A stretch of 64,000 nucleotides of DNA from Thermoanaerobacterium sp. PSU-2 (GCF_002102475.1 NZ_MSQD01000003.1:1-64000), one strand, 5' to 3'. Counted from the first letter of the stretch, positions 20,998 through 31,488 are shown. Notes: generated from the letters alone by a model not told the origin. A program made the numbers and translations.

Positions 20998-21020
20998 GGC
21001 AGTAACATATCATTACTGCC
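20998..21020 (-). promoter_or_regulatory. Hairpin between SCIFF peptide gene and its maturase
   Basis: Perfect 8-bp stem (GGCAGTAA/TTACTGCC) with a 7-nt loop, in the 62-bp gap. On the minus strand it is followed by ATTTAAAATG, a poor T-tract. It may act as a leaky terminator or RNA-stabilising hairpin so that more peptide than enzyme is made. Confidence 0.5.
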
Positions 21021-21035
21021 ACTTGCCTATGTAAA

Positions 21036-21179
21036 TTAATTTTGGCACTCCTGATTTGCAACAGTGCACGAAGTCTTGCAAGCAGATTGACATGATGCCT
21101 GACATTCTCCACAACCAGGTTTTTTCAGGCTATCTTTCAATGATGTTCTGTTGATTGTTACAATATGTCTCATTTTCAT
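21036..21179 (-). CDS. scfA: SCIFF (six cysteines in forty-five) ranthipeptide precursor
   Basis: 47-residue peptide. ATG at 21177-21179 preceded by GGAGG, stop TAA at 21036-21038. It begins MKMRHIVTIN and has a leader to about residue 20, then a core with exactly six cysteines (C23, C26, C30, C34, C38, C45). Threonines at 36 and 39 are possible thioether acceptors. This is the invariant layout of SCIFF peptides, found across Clostridia beside a radical SAM maturase, which here is scfB immediately downstream. It is a ribosomally made, post-translationally modified peptide. No dedicated export or protease gene is adjacent. Confidence 0.92.
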   Translation of the reverse strand: MKMRHIVTINRTSLKDSLKKPGCGECQASCQSACKTSCTVANQECQN

Positions 21180-21227
21180 ACCTCCTCTTCCTTTTTGATT
21201 ATAACATATAATTCACGACAATAAAAG

Positions 21228-21620
21228 CTATAGATTTATGCCTATCATGCCACCTATAGCACCTAAAACAATTCCCCAAATAAGCTTTAAAGCTATTCCA
21301 GCATTTATTCCAGCTTCTTTTACAAAATAAACTCCCAAAAACAGCATAAGGAGAACATAGAGAAGACCTGCCAAGCCACCGTTTAACCAACCTTTGCTTT
21401 TTGTATTGCGGGCAGCTATAGCACCAGATAATACTATGCCAATTATTGTTATAAGCATTGTAAGCGTAGGAAGCGTCAATTCTGAAAGCGGTGTATATGT
21501 CAATACCAACGCATAAATTATAAAAAATAGAAGCGTAATTATATAGCTTATTAGCAATCCAACTATTATACCAGGTATATTTAATACCTTGTCGTTGTAA
21601 TTTTGAGTTCTGCTTTTCAT
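21228..21620 (-). CDS. TIGR04086 family membrane protein (YrzE-like)
   Basis: 130-residue protein with four hydrophobic segments (about 16-40, 48-70, 80-98 and 108-128) and a short basic N-terminus. Size, topology and position between yajC and the SCIFF gene match the TIGR04086 family, which includes B. subtilis YrzE. GGGAGGTG precedes the ATG. A 147-residue reading in another frame over the same DNA is rejected. Function unknown; the recurring association with the SCIFF locus could hint at a role in handling the peptide, but this is unproven. Confidence 0.8.
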   Translation of the reverse strand: MKSRTQNYNDKVLNIPGIIVGLLISYIITLLFFIIYALVLTYTPLSELTLPTLTMLITIIGIVLSGAIAARNTKSKGWLNGGLAGLLYVLLMLFLGVYFVKEAGINAGIALKLIWGIVLGAIGGMIGINL

Positions 21621-21690
21621 TAAAGCACCTCCCTTTTTTCATCAGTAAATTTTATGCTTGTAAAAAAGACAATATTACATCTTATTAAAG

Positions 21691-21713
21691 CAAAAAAATG
21701 CGGTTTCCCGCAT
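21691..21713 (-). terminator. Rho-independent terminator after yajC
   Basis: ATGCGG-GAAA-CCGCAT hairpin (21698-21713) followed by seven T on the minus strand. It separates queA-tgt-yajC from the TIGR04086/scfAB unit. Confidence 0.85.
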
Positions 21714-21717
21714 CTTT

Positions 21718-22002
21718 TTATTTGTTTTCGCTTTGTGAACTTAATACTTTTCCTACAGACCATTTGGCTATCTTTAATTTGACTTTATCAGCGCCTACTT
21801 CAATTGTAATCGCATCGTCTTTTATGTTTAATATCTTGCCATAGATACCGCTTTTTGTAAGAATCTCGTCACCAGGTTTTAATGCATCAATCATAGCTTT
21901 CTCTTTCTTTTCCCTTCTCTGCTGTGGCAATATCAATAAAAAGTAAAAAATTGCCATAAAAATTACAATTTCGCCAATTAAATAAATCGTTTGAGCGTTC
22001 AT
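21718..22002 (-). CDS. yajC: Sec translocase accessory subunit YajC
   Basis: 94-residue single-pass membrane protein. An N-terminal TM helix (about 5-24) is followed by PQQRREKKEK and a small cytoplasmic domain with KPGDEILTKSGIYGKI, the family signature. The ATG at 22002 follows AAGGAGG; a longer reading from 22053 overlaps tgt and lacks a site. It is associated with SecDF. It starts 1 bp after the tgt stop and ends in a terminator. Confidence 0.93.
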   Translation of the reverse strand: MNAQTIYLIGEIVIFMAIFYFLLILPQQRREKKEKAMIDALKPGDEILTKSGIYGKILNIKDDAITIEVGADKVKLKIAKWSVGKVLSSQSENK

Positions 22003-22003
22003 T

Positions 22004-23137
<1,134 letters not shown>

Positions 23138-23141
23138 CTAA

Positions 23142-24167
23142 TCAAATAATCAGCATAGCATCGCCAAAACTATAAAATCTATATTTATTTTCTATGGCAG
23201 TCTTGTAGGCATTCATGACATTCTCCTTTCCAGCAAATGCAGAGATCATCATGATAAGCGTTGATTCAGGCAAATGAAAATTTGTTATTATGCCATCTAT
23301 TGCTTTATACTTATATCCAGGATAAATATAAATGTCAGTCCACCCACTGCCAGCATGAATAATTCCATCATCGTCGGCAACAGTCTCTAAAGTTCGAGTA
23401 GATGTAGTGCCGACTGATATTATCCTGCCACCTGCCTTTCTGGCAGCATTAATCGCATCCGCTGCATCTTCATTTACAATATAAAATTCAGAGTGCATCT
23501 TATGGTTCTCAATTACTTCCTCTTTGACAGGTCTAAATGTGCCCAGTCCTACATGAAGCGTTATGAAAACCGTCTTAACTCCAAATTCTCTTATTTTATC
23601 TAAAAGCTCATTTGTAAAGTGAAGGCCAGCAGTAGGAGCTGCAGCAGAACCTTCATGTTTTGCGTACACTGTCTGATACATGTTTTTATCTTTCAATTTT
23701 TTCTTTATGTATGGCGGTATAGGCATCTCCCCTAGTTTATCAAGCACTTCCTCAAAAACACCTTCATAGCTAAATCTCACAATTCTCCCGCCAGCATCTG
23801 TATCTGATAGTATTAAAGCTTTCAGTTCTCCATTGCCAAAAATAAACTTAGAACCTATTTTAGCTCTCCGCCCTGGTTTTACTAATATTTCCCACTCATC
23901 AATTCCAAGCCTTTTTAAAAGAACAAATTCTATTTTCCCCCCGGTATCCTCTCTAACGCCGTATAATCTTGCCGGTATGACCTTTGTATCATTTAAAACA
24001 AGAACATCATTCGGTTTCAAATAGGTTAATATATTTTTAAAAATATCATGCTTTATTTCACCTGTAGCTTTATTTAAAACCATCAATCTTGATTCATCGC
24101 GATTTTGAAGAGGTTCTTGTGCGATAAGCTCTTCAGGTAAATCGTAGTAAAATTCGTGCAAATTCAT
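23142..24167 (-). CDS. queA: S-adenosylmethionine:tRNA ribosyltransferase-isomerase
   Basis: 341 residues; transfers and rearranges the ribosyl part of SAM onto preQ1-tRNA to give epoxyqueuosine. Family signatures are the N-terminal [12 protein letters not shown], the central [19 protein letters not shown] and GTFRPV, and the C-terminal [18 protein letters not shown] site precedes the ATG. It is the first gene of the queA-tgt-yajC unit, just upstream of the window's second Sec cluster. Confidence 0.95.
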   Translation of the reverse strand: MNLHEFYYDLPEELIAQEPLQNRDESRLMVLNKATGEIKHDIFKNILTYLKPNDVLVLNDTKVIPARLYGVREDTGGKIEFVLLKRLGIDEWEILVKPGRRAKIGSKFIFGNGELKALILSDTDAGGRIVRFSYEGVFEEVLDKLGEMPIPPYIKKKLKDKNMYQTVYAKHEGSAAAPTAGLHFTNELLDKIREFGVKTVFITLHVGLGTFRPVKEEVIENHKMHSEFYIVNEDAADAINAARKAGGRIISVGTTSTRTLETVADDDGIIHAGSGWTDIYIYPGYKYKAIDGIITNFHLPESTLIMMISAFAGKENVMNAYKTAIENKYRFYSFGDAMLII

Positions 24168-24196
24168 AATAATGCCTCCAAATTTCTGCGTAAATT

Positions 24197-25786
24197 TTAT
24201 AAAGCCTTATTGTTTATTGTATCATAAACATCGATTCCTTTATAGTAGTATTTTAATATGTCTATATAATTATACCCATGATCTGCCATTCCACGAGCTC
24301 CATATTGGCTCAGCCCAACGCCATGTCCGTATCCACTGCCATTTATAGTAAATATAGTAGACGATCCATTTTGGCTGGTAATTTTAACCGTTTTGCTTTG
24401 TCCTAAAATGTACAAATTGTTGTTGCCAACAGTCTTTTGCCCACTCGCAGACATGACTGTTAAGCCAGACAATGATTTACTTACAACGCCCTGTTGTGAC
24501 TGAATATAAACAGTATTGCTATTTGAAGCACTGCCATTCCCACTTATTGTTATCATATTGCTTTTAAGTCCAAAAAAATTTCTTATATCATTTTTATTTA
24601 AAACATAATTACCTTTATCTCCATAAATCGTTACCTGTATAGCCCTGCCAGTCCAACTCTTGCTGGTAACTTGAATATTTCTGATATTGCCTATATCAAT
24701 GCCACTGTCTTTTAATTTCTGTGCAACAGAATCGGCAGTGACACTTACAGTCCAATTGTCAAGGGCTTCATTGTACCCGAAGACATACTTATCTTCAACG
24801 CCTCTTAAGTAGGGAACGCTATTTGTATAGACATTTTCACTATCTTCTGTATAACCGCCACTATGTGAATGGAATATGGCTTCTATAGGCTGACCATTGT
24901 ATATTGCTATTACTCCTTTTGTATCATCAACAGCCTTATTTGCATTTGGATTTTCTCCATCGTACCCGTTGTATGCTTGGCAGCTTACATCATTTGTTAA
25001 ATCAAATCCATATTTGCTGTATTTCCCAATATTGTACACCGCATAAGTTCTTGCCGCTACAGCCTGTGCTTTTAAAGCTTCTATATTCCATGAGGCAGGC
25101 ATTTCTGCAGGAACAACGCCATACAAATACTCCTCCAGTGGCAAAACGTTTATCGCAGTCATGTCGCTATTTTGTTGCCTTATGAATTCAAAGTACCCTC
25201 TGTATCTTTTTCCATTAATAGATACTGGCCCATCACCAGATGTATCCATAAGGTAAAACTGATTACTTGCTGTATATAGAAATACAGATTTTCCATTTTG
25301 AACTATTAATATATGATTGTTTGGAGATACCAACTTAACATCCGAAAATTTAGATTTAAGGCTATTCATTGCTGAGTTTGCATCAGACTGGCTTGAATAC
25401 GGTCCAATGTAAATATGATAATTGCCATCATATCCCACAACTGAATTTGAAACGTCAGAACTTAATTTTGTTTGTTGTCCGTCCGCCGTCGCTTGATCAG
25501 GAAAATTGCCTTCTTGCAAGTAAAAGTTGTCATCTTTTATTACCTGAACATTGTTATATGAAATATTGTATATTGCTTTTACATTGCCAGTACCATCGTC
25601 TACGCCTACTTTGAATCCGCTTGAAGAAACTATTGAATAAGACGGCAACGAATTAGAAGCATAAAAAAGCCCTATTTTTATCAAAGACGACATATTTACA
25701 CTGGCGTTTACATAGCTTACAGTACTCATCAAAACAAGTGTAAAAAGTAAGAAAAATGAAATAAACTTTTTAAACCTCACAATCAT
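24197..25786 (-). CDS. SpoIID/LytB-domain protein with SPOR-like region
   Basis: 529-residue secreted protein. An N-terminal signal/anchor (residues 8-28) is followed by a SPOR-like peptidoglycan-binding region (about 85-160) and a SpoIID/LytB domain. The domain carries the conserved catalytic glutamate E228 in [17 protein letters not shown] and the C-terminal [17 protein letters not shown] motif. SpoIID is a lytic transglycosylase used in forespore engulfment. This longer version with SPOR lies next to ruv and queA, not in the usual spoIID location, so it may be a paralogue. GGGG precedes the ATG at suboptimal distance. Confidence 0.87.
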   Translation of the reverse strand: MIVRFKKFISFFLLFTLVLMSTVSYVNASVNMSSLIKIGLFYASNSLPSYSIVSSSGFKVGVDDGTGNVKAIYNISYNNVQVIKDDNFYLQEGNFPDQATADGQQTKLSSDVSNSVVGYDGNYHIYIGPYSSQSDANSAMNSLKSKFSDVKLVSPNNHILIVQNGKSVFLYTASNQFYLMDTSGDGPVSINGKRYRGYFEFIRQQNSDMTAINVLPLEEYLYGVVPAEMPASWNIEALKAQAVAARTYAVYNIGKYSKYGFDLTNDVSCQAYNGYDGENPNANKAVDDTKGVIAIYNGQPIEAIFHSHSGGYTEDSENVYTNSVPYLRGVEDKYVFGYNEALDNWTVSVTADSVAQKLKDSGIDIGNIRNIQVTSKSWTGRAIQVTIYGDKGNYVLNKNDIRNFFGLKSNMITISGNGSASNSNTVYIQSQQGVVSKSLSGLTVMSASGQKTVGNNNLYILGQSKTVKITSQNGSSTIFTINGSGYGHGVGLSQYGARGMADHGYNYIDILKYYYKGIDVYDTINNKAL

Positions 25787-25799
25787 GACCCCTTTACGT

Positions 25800-26012
25800 T
25801 TATTTTCTAAAAAGCCATAGTATCAAAGTCAAAACAACGCTTAAAATTATTGACGACATCAATGGAAAGTAAAAAGTAAAATTGCCTTTCTTAAAAACAA
25901 TATCACCAGGCAAATGTCCAATTCCGAACTTTCCACCAAAAAATAATATTACACCAACTATTGTAAGCACTATGCCTATGCCCATCAACACTTTTCCAAA
26001 TTCTTGAAACAT
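25800..26012 (-). CDS. DUF2905 family small membrane protein
   Basis: 70-residue protein with two TM helices (about 8-28 and 47-68) separated by a short loop containing GHLPGDIVFKKGNFTFYFP. That loop is the signature of the DUF2905 family, commonly found beside ruvB in Firmicutes. It lies 9 bp after ruvB and 13 bp before the SpoIID gene. Function unknown. Confidence 0.85.
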   Translation of the reverse strand: MFQEFGKVLMGIGIVLTIVGVILFFGGKFGIGHLPGDIVFKKGNFTFYFPLMSSIILSVVLTLILWLFRK

Positions 26013-26021
26013 ATTGATCCC

Positions 26022-27017
26022 TCACTCAGGTAAGCTGTAATTGAGATACTCATAAGCCAATTTTGTCGCTATCCTACCCCTTGGAGTCCTGTTTAAAAAT
26101 CCAATCTGCATCAAATATGGTTCATAAACATCTTCAATAGTATCGCTTTCTTCACCAATTGAAGCTGCAATAGTGTCAATGCCGACAGGCCCTCCAGAAA
26201 ATTTCTCGATGATAGATTTTAACATTTTTCTATCTATATACTCAAGTCCCATATCATCTACCCCTAACATATCAAGGGCATCTTTTGCTATATGAAAATC
26301 AATAAAGCCATTGCCCTTCACTTGAGCAAAATCTCTCACTCTCTTTAAAAGCCTATTGGCTATCCTTGGCGTTCCCCTGGAACGGCGACCCAGCTCATAA
26401 GCAGCCTCATCGTTGATGCCTATATTCAATATGGCTGATGACCTTTTTATGATCTCACTTAATTCCTCAACAGAATAAAACTCCAACCTCATGATTACAC
26501 CAAATCTGTCCCTTAGAGGAGAAGTCATCAATCCAGCCCTTGTCGTCGCTCCTATAAGAGTAAAATGTGGCAAATCGAGCCGCAGCGATCTTGCACTTGG
26601 TCCTTTTCCAATTATTATATCTAATTCAAAGTCTTCCATAGCTGGATATAAAATTTCTTCCACACTTCTATTAAGCCTGTGTATTTCATCAATAAAAAGA
26701 ATATCATTTTCTTGTAGGTTAGTAAGTATCGCTGCTAAATCTCCTGCTCTTTCTATGGCTGGTCCCGAAGTTATTCTAATGCCAACACCCATCTCATTTG
26801 ATATAATGTTGGCAAGTGTAGTTTTGCCAAGACCAGGTGGTCCAAAAAGCAGTACATGGTCTAATGGTTCACTTCTCATCTTAGCTGCCTCTATGTAAAT
26901 TTTTAGTTCCTCTTTAATCTTCATCTGTCCTATGTATTCAGACAATCTTTTTGGCCGTAAAGAATACTCGGAGGCGTCTTCCGGCGTAAAATTCTGCGTT
27001 AAAATCCTCTCCTCCAT
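26022..27017 (-). CDS. ruvB: Holliday junction branch migration ATPase RuvB
   Basis: 331-residue AAA+ motor that drives branch migration with RuvA. Walker A GPPGLGKT is at 59-66, Walker B FIDEIH near 105-110, sensor ATTRAG, and a C-terminal winged helix with RTPRGR that contacts DNA. It lies 9 bp downstream of ruvA in ruvC-ruvA-ruvB order. Confidence 0.96.
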   Translation of the reverse strand: MEERILTQNFTPEDASEYSLRPKRLSEYIGQMKIKEELKIYIEAAKMRSEPLDHVLLFGPPGLGKTTLANIISNEMGVGIRITSGPAIERAGDLAAILTNLQENDILFIDEIHRLNRSVEEILYPAMEDFELDIIIGKGPSARSLRLDLPHFTLIGATTRAGLMTSPLRDRFGVIMRLEFYSVEELSEIIKRSSAILNIGINDEAAYELGRRSRGTPRIANRLLKRVRDFAQVKGNGFIDFHIAKDALDMLGVDDMGLEYIDRKMLKSIIEKFSGGPVGIDTIAASIGEESDTIEDVYEPYLMQIGFLNRTPRGRIATKLAYEYLNYSLPE

Positions 27018-27026
27018 TTTATCACC

Positions 27027-27587
27027 TTATTTCATAAGCTTTTTCAATGCCTCTTTTAAAGCAGACTCTAAATTTGAACAGTCCACTCCCTCTAATGCTT
27101 TTATAGACTCTTGTTTTGTATATCCAAGTGATAACAGCGCATCAACCACATCATTTGACAAATCATCAAGTTTTACATCATGAGCAAATGTTAACTTGTC
27201 TTTAAGCTCCAATATAATCCGCTGTGCAGTTTTTTTACCAATGCCTGGTGACTTTTCTATAGCCTTTGAATCGCTGTTTCTTATGGCATCATAAAAACTT
27301 TCAATGGAAATTGTCGACAATATTGAAACTGCTGCTTTAGGTCCAACACCATTTACAGCTATCAATTTTTTAAAAATCTCCACTTCATTTGTCGTCAAAA
27401 ATCCATAAAGTTGAAATCCATCCTCTTTAACATGCATGTATGTATAAAGCTTAATTATCTCACTTGTATTTGTCAACTGACTTAAAGTGCTCCTTGGCAC
27501 TATTATTTTAAAACCTATGCCAAGCGTTTCAATAACAACGTAGTCAATGCCTTTTTCAACAATATGACCCTTTATGTAATCTATCAT
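27027..27587 (-). CDS. ruvA: Holliday junction DNA-binding protein RuvA
   Basis: 186-residue tetrameric junction binder. N-terminal OB fold ([12 protein letters not shown]), then helix-hairpin-helix motifs ([21 protein letters not shown]), then a C-terminal RuvB-binding domain. The ATG at 27587 overlaps the ruvC stop (ATGA). An upstream in-frame reading from 27635 lies inside ruvC and is rejected. Confidence 0.95.
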   Translation of the reverse strand: MIDYIKGHIVEKGIDYVVIETLGIGFKIIVPRSTLSQLTNTSEIIKLYTYMHVKEDGFQLYGFLTTNEVEIFKKLIAVNGVGPKAAVSILSTISIESFYDAIRNSDSKAIEKSPGIGKKTAQRIILELKDKLTFAHDVKLDDLSNDVVDALLSLGYTKQESIKALEGVDCSNLESALKEALKKLMK

Positions 27588-28081
27588 TTTAATGACCCCA
27601 ATTTCGCATTCAAAATATTGCTGTTGCTGTGGCAAAGTGCAACTGCCAGCGCGTCGGCAACATCATCTGGTTTTGGTATCTCATCTAACCTTAAGATTGC
27701 CTTTACCATATTCTGAACTTGCTTTTTTTCAGCTCTCCCGTAACCTACTACAGATTGTTTTACTTGCAATGGAGTATATTCAAACACTTGTATTCCACAA
27801 TTTACTGCAGCTAAAATAGCCACGCCTCTTGCTTCACCTATAGTTATGACAGTTTTAGCATTCTTGTTAAAAAAAAGCTCTTCAATGGCCATCACATCAG
27901 GCCTATACTTTTCAATCAGAGACTTTATACCATCGTACACATCTTTAAGCCTCAAACTTTTTTCGGCTCCAACTGGCGTTGTAATAGCCCCGTACTCCAA
28001 AACCTTAAATTTTCCGCCATTGTCATCAATTATTCCATAGCCCATAATTGCAATTCCAGGATCAATACCAATAATTCTCAT
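27584..28081 (-). CDS. ruvC: Holliday junction resolvase RuvC
   Basis: 165-residue endonuclease that cuts Holliday junctions. The acidic catalytic residues are visible in GIDPG (N-terminus), AIEELFF and DVADALAVA. The ATG at 28081 lies 6 nt after AGGAGG; an adjacent upstream TTG is less likely. It overlaps ruvA by 4 bp, so translation is coupled. Confidence 0.95.
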   Translation of the reverse strand: MRIIGIDPGIAIMGYGIIDDNGGKFKVLEYGAITTPVGAEKSLRLKDVYDGIKSLIEKYRPDVMAIEELFFNKNAKTVITIGEARGVAILAAVNCGIQVFEYTPLQVKQSVVGYGRAEKKQVQNMVKAILRLDEIPKPDDVADALAVALCHSNSNILNAKLGSLK

Positions 28082-28131
28082 CAAATTCCTCCTCGTATAC
28101 TATTTTAACATCTACATCGTACATAGACAAG

Positions 28132-28157
28132 AAAAAACTCCCTAAAATATCGGGAGT
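28132..28157 (-). terminator. Terminator after the BofC-like gene
   Basis: ACTCCC/GGGAGT stem (28137-28157) with a 9-nt loop and a six-T tail on the minus strand, directly after the stop codon. Confidence 0.85.
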
Positions 28158-28709
28158 TTAGCTGCTTAAATTTGCAAGTATTGAGTACGCTTCATCCGCA
28201 TCTTTCACAACAATGTTGTTTAAAATCCTCTCTTTATCGTTTGGATTTAAATTATTTACCAAAATGTCCGTCTTTTCCACAAGGGTTTTCCCACCATTTC
28301 CATCTGATTTATATAATGACACATACCCATTCAAGCTGGAAATTATGTAATAACCTGGTGGAAAACCATCTTCTTCTTTGTAAAGTATCACTTCTTCACT
28401 GTCAAATTTTTTAATACTCCATCCATTATAAATTTTCGCAATTTCGTCTTTGCTTTTGCCAGCAATCGAAACACCTATTTTCTGTTCTTCCTTTATTATA
28501 TCTCCATTTCCTTTATATAACGTCTCGAAAATCAATTTTCCATTTGGGCTGACACTGCTATTTGTAAGAATGCTATTGACTTTTGTATTGGTATATTGCG
28601 GCATTTTTGAAGAATGATTGTAATATCTTATATAATACAAGTATCCTGCTAAAAAAATTGCAACAAAAATCAATACAATAGGTATAATTTTCCTTATAAA
28701 ATATTTCAT
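28158..28709 (-). CDS. BofC-like membrane-anchored protein
   Basis: 183-residue protein with one N-terminal TM helix (about 5-24) and an extracytoplasmic domain. The C-terminal half (KSDGNGGKTLVEKTDI onward) resembles the BofC C-terminal domain. In B. subtilis bofC lies next to ruvA and restrains SpoIVB signalling to sigma-K; the same neighbourhood here supports the call. The ATG at 28709 is chosen over the one at 28733 because GGTAGG lies upstream of the former. It ends in a strong terminator, so it is probably not co-transcribed with ruvC. Confidence 0.65.
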   Translation of the reverse strand: MKYFIRKIIPIVLIFVAIFLAGYLYYIRYYNHSSKMPQYTNTKVNSILTNSSVSPNGKLIFETLYKGNGDIIKEEQKIGVSIAGKSKDEIAKIYNGWSIKKFDSEEVILYKEEDGFPPGYYIISSLNGYVSLYKSDGNGGKTLVEKTDILVNNLNPNDKERILNNIVVKDADEAYSILANLSS

Positions 28710-28851
28710 ACAATAATTACCTACCTTCACCATTACAATTTAACTTTTTTGTAATTATACCCAATAAAAAATTTTTTATACTAAAATTTTTTGAAGGATT
28801 TTGTAAAATTATATCGAATATTATCATTTGAAAGGAGTTGATTAATATAAT

Positions 28852-29298
28852 ATGCTAAATCAAATTGTTATATTCAAATTAAACGACGAGGAATTTTGCG
28901 TAGATATAATGGATGTATTAGAGATAATCCGTATGCAGTCAATAACAAAAGTACCTGATGTGCCAAGCTTTGTAGAAGGCATTATCAATCTAAGGGGCAT
29001 AGTAATACCAATCATAGATCTTAAGAAAAGACTAAACATGAAACTTACAGAATACGACGATGACACAAGAATAATAATCATTAAGATCAATGAAAAATCT
29101 GTTGGATTTATCGTTGACTCTGTGACAGAAGTATTGCACGTAGAGCCTGAATCTATAAAAGAAGCACCAGATATCATAGCAGGAATAGGAAAAGAATACA
29201 TAGAATCAGTAGTAAGCTATGACGAACGCCTGATTATAAACTTAAATTTAGAAAAAATACTGACAGAAAAAGAAAAAAAGGAGATAGAAGAAATGTAA
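28852..29298 (+). CDS. cheW: CheW chemotaxis scaffold protein
   Basis: 148-residue CheW-domain protein that couples chemoreceptors to the CheA kinase. It shows the usual two-lobed SH3-like pattern with VDIMDVLEIIR, FVEGIINLRG and VVSYDERLIINLNLEKIL. No other che or fla gene is nearby, so it is an orphan copy. The ribosome site GGAG lies about 14 nt before the ATG, longer than normal. It is convergent with yebC; the stop codons are separated by 9 bp and share a hairpin. Confidence 0.88.
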   Translation: MLNQIVIFKLNDEEFCVDIMDVLEIIRMQSITKVPDVPSFVEGIINLRGIVIPIIDLKKRLNMKLTEYDDDTRIIIIKINEKSVGFIVDSVTEVLHVEPESIKEAPDIIAGIGKEYIESVVSYDERLIINLNLEKILTEKEKKEIEEM

Positions 29299-29309
29299 TC
29301 ATTTCTTCT
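29286..29309. terminator. Hairpin between convergent cheW and yebC
   Basis: Perfect 10-bp stem (AGAAGAAATG/CATTTCTTCT) with a TAAT loop covering both stop codons. It lacks a clear T-tract, so it is only a weak terminator candidate. Confidence 0.4.
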
Positions 29310-30042
29310 ACTCCTCATCATCTGGCATATCGACGTTATGATATACTTCTTGCACATCATCATTTTCTTCCAACTTTTCTATGAATTTTTCAAATTTTTC
29401 ATAATCGCTATCAGAAAGTTTTACCCTGTTTTGCGGAATCATCGTTATTTCAGCGGAAGACACGACATATCCAGCCTTATTTATTGCATCTTTAACAGCT
29501 TGAAAGTTAGAAGGATCCGTCAAAATCTCATATTCATCGCCATCAGATGAAAAATCGTCAGCTCCTGCATCTATTGCAACCATTGCCAATTCATCTTCAT
29601 CGATATTATCACTCTTTTCCACCGTTATAATGCCTTTTTTGTCAAACATCCAAGCGACGCATCCAGTTGAACCTAAGCTTCCACCGCTTCTATCAAATAT
29701 ATGCCTTATATCTCCAGCAGTCCTATTCTTGTTATCTGTCAAAGCCTCTACTATTATTGCAGAACCTGCAGGTCCATATCCTTCATAAACGACTTCCTCC
29801 AGATTACCACCGCTTAACTCTCCAGTGCCTTTCTTTATAGCCCTCTGTATGTTCTCGTTTGGAAGATTATTAGCTTTCGCTTTTTCTATAGCATCCCTTA
29901 ATTTGCTGTTAGTCTCAGGATCACCGCCTTCTTTCGCCGCCATTATTATGTCTTTTGTAAGTTTTGTAAATATTTTCCCTTTCTGCGCATCCATCTTTTC
30001 TTTTTTGTGCTTTATATTAGCCCATTTTGAATGTCCAGACAT
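29308..30042 (-). CDS. yebC: YebC/PmpR family protein
   Basis: 244 residues with the diagnostic N-terminus [14 protein letters not shown] and the conserved [10 protein letters not shown] and [12 protein letters not shown] segments. The family is annotated as DNA-binding regulators; work on relatives implicates it in translation of proline-rich stretches. Length and motifs are complete. GGAGG precedes the ATG. It sits in the ruv/bofC neighbourhood, as in many Firmicutes. Confidence 0.92.
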   Translation of the reverse strand: MSGHSKWANIKHKKEKMDAQKGKIFTKLTKDIIMAAKEGGDPETNSKLRDAIEKAKANNLPNENIQRAIKKGTGELSGGNLEEVVYEGYGPAGSAIIVEALTDNKNRTAGDIRHIFDRSGGSLGSTGCVAWMFDKKGIITVEKSDNIDEDELAMVAIDAGADDFSSDGDEYEILTDPSNFQAVKDAINKAGYVVSSAEITMIPQNRVKLSDSDYEKFEKFIEKLEENDDVQEVYHNVDMPDDEE

Positions 30043-30230
30043 AAAAATAAACCTCCTTTACTTTGTGCCAAAATTATTTTATCAAAAAAAGCCTCATAAG
30101 TAAATTTAAAATCGCATCAAAAAATCAGTCATATCATTAAGACTAACACATAAAAATTTTAAACCTATACATATCTTATGTCAATTATGCAAGAATAATA
30201 TAATAAAAAGTTTAAGGTGATATTGATGAA

Positions 30231-30590
30231 ATGAAAAGATATGTAAAATTAATACTCATTGGCTTTATGACTGGAGTTTTAAATGGACTATTTGGAGCTG
30301 GCGGTGGAACTATCATCGTACCTTTTATGGTTTTTTTGCTTGGAATCGAAGACCATAAAGCACATGCGACAGCGATATCAATAATTCTTCCACTGACGAT
30401 TTTTAGCTCTATCATATACATTAAAAGCGGCATATTCAACTTGCCGATAACTTTAAATGTTACACTGGGCAGTGTAGTAGGCGGTCTTTTAGGTGCATCT
30501 ATCTTAAATAAAGTACCTATAAAGTATTTGCGAAAAATATTTGGAATAATAATGATTGCTGCGTCTATAAGGATTTTATTGACTAAATAA
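30231..30590 (+). CDS. TSUP (TauE/SafE) family transporter, N-terminal half protein
   Basis: 119 residues with about four TM helices and the TSUP repeat GAGGGTIIVP near residue 22, then AHATAISIILPLT. Normal TSUP permeases are ~250 residues with two such 4-TM repeats; this is one repeat only. A second repeat is encoded 21 bp downstream as a separate gene with its own start, so the two probably assemble as a heterodimer. AAGGTGAT precedes the ATG. The family moves sulfite, sulfonates and other organic anions; substrate unknown here. Confidence 0.78.
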   Translation: MKRYVKLILIGFMTGVLNGLFGAGGGTIIVPFMVFLLGIEDHKAHATAISIILPLTIFSSIIYIKSGIFNLPITLNVTLGSVVGGLLGASILNKVPIKYLRKIFGIIMIAASIRILLTK

Positions 30591-30611
30591 ATTCGAAAGG
30601 GATACAATGCA

Positions 30612-31007
30612 ATGAAATTATTTATAATAGGTTTTTTATCTGGTATCATTGGAGGTATGGGTATTGGCGGTGGAACAATTTTAATCCCAAGTTTGACGAT
30701 TTTTGCAAATATTGAGCAACACATGGCTCAAAGTGTAAATTTGTTATCATTCATTCCGACAGCCACCATCGCACTCCTATATCATTTAAAGCAAAAAAAT
30801 GTAGTTTTAAATATTATTTTAAATATAATATTAAGCGGTTTAGTGGGAAGTCTTATCGGCTCATATATATCAATTTACATCAATTCATACATGTTAAAAA
30901 GGCTATTTGCGGTATTCCTATTTATCATGGGAATTTACGAAATAATATCAAAGCAAAAGATAGGTGAAAAACAAGATGAAAAAGCGCAAAATAAAAAAAT
31001 CAAGTAA
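30612..31007 (+). CDS. TSUP (TauE/SafE) family transporter, C-terminal half protein
   Basis: 131 residues with four TM helices and the repeat motif GIGGGTILIP near residue 18, plus AQSVNLLSFIPTATIA. It is the partner half of the preceding gene, preceded by GAAAGGGA. The charged tail after the last TM (EKQDEKAQNKKIK) is likely cytoplasmic. It overlaps a possible 40-residue gene at its 3' end. Confidence 0.78.
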   Translation: MKLFIIGFLSGIIGGMGIGGGTILIPSLTIFANIEQHMAQSVNLLSFIPTATIALLYHLKQKNVVLNIILNIILSGLVGSLIGSYISIYINSYMLKRLFAVFLFIMGIYEIISKQKIGEKQDEKAQNKKIK

Positions 31008-31098
31008 AAAATTTAAAATAAATAGATCTAAACTGGAAGTATGCGAAAACTATTATGTTACAAATGACATCAATTGGGATGGCAGAGGCGAAACTTGA
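30976..31098 (+). CDS. Possible small basic protein (40 aa)
   Basis: Unrecognised short ORF overlapping the end of the preceding TSUP gene by 32 bp in another frame. ATG at 30976 with AGGTGA 9 nt upstream; stop TGA at 31096-31098, directly abutting the convergent CoA-binding gene. The first half is very lysine-rich (MKKRKIKKSSKK) and the second half is acidic/aromatic (ending NDINWDGRGET). The good ribosome site and operon position favour a real gene. The Lys-rich part could simply be AT-rich DNA. Confidence 0.4.
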   Translation: MKKRKIKKSSKKFKINRSKLEVCENYYVTNDINWDGRGET

Positions 31099-31488
31099 TT
31101 ATTTTCGCCTATCTGTCTCCATCATTACACACGTATTGTAAACAACATTAAGTCCTAAATTGTTAGCTTTTTCAATCAGTTCATCGCTTTCAGCTCCCGG
31201 CTGAAACCAAATAATATCCACACCGAGTTTTGCCGCTTCTTCAACAAAAGCATCACCTATTTTAGGTGATACAACCATATCAACAACCTCAGGAACAACT
31301 GGCAGCTTTGATAATGATTCGTAGCACTTATCACCATCAACACTTTCATAATTAGGGTTAACAGGATAAACAGTATAACCTTCCAACTTTAAATTTTTGT
31401 ATATCTTGTACCCAAACTTATTTTTTCTATCTGTAGCACCTACAACAGCCCATACCTTTCTCTTTAGAGCTTCTTCAACATAATCCAT
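31099..31488 (-). CDS. CoA-binding protein (YccU family)
   Basis: 129-residue single Rossmann-fold CoA-binding domain. N-terminal VWAVVGATDRKNKFGYKIY is the nucleotide/CoA loop, then YPVNPNYESVDGDKCYESL, and a C-terminal CVMMETDRR. This stand-alone family resembles the CoA-binding half of succinyl-CoA synthetase. Its cellular role is not known. It lies 18 bp after a small hypothetical gene on the same strand. Confidence 0.85.
   Translation of the reverse strand: MDYVEEALKRKVWAVVGATDRKNKFGYKIYKNLKLEGYTVYPVNPNYESVDGDKCYESLSKLPVVPEVVDMVVSPKIGDAFVEEAAKLGVDIIWFQPGAESDELIEKANNLGLNVVYNTCVMMETDRRK

Noticed and set aside
21199-21642. 147-codon minus-strand frame overlapping the TIGR04086 gene
   Set aside because: Low-complexity Tyr/Asn/Cys-rich translation with no ribosome site. 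The overlapping 130-codon frame has a clean four-TM pattern and a GGGAGGTG start.
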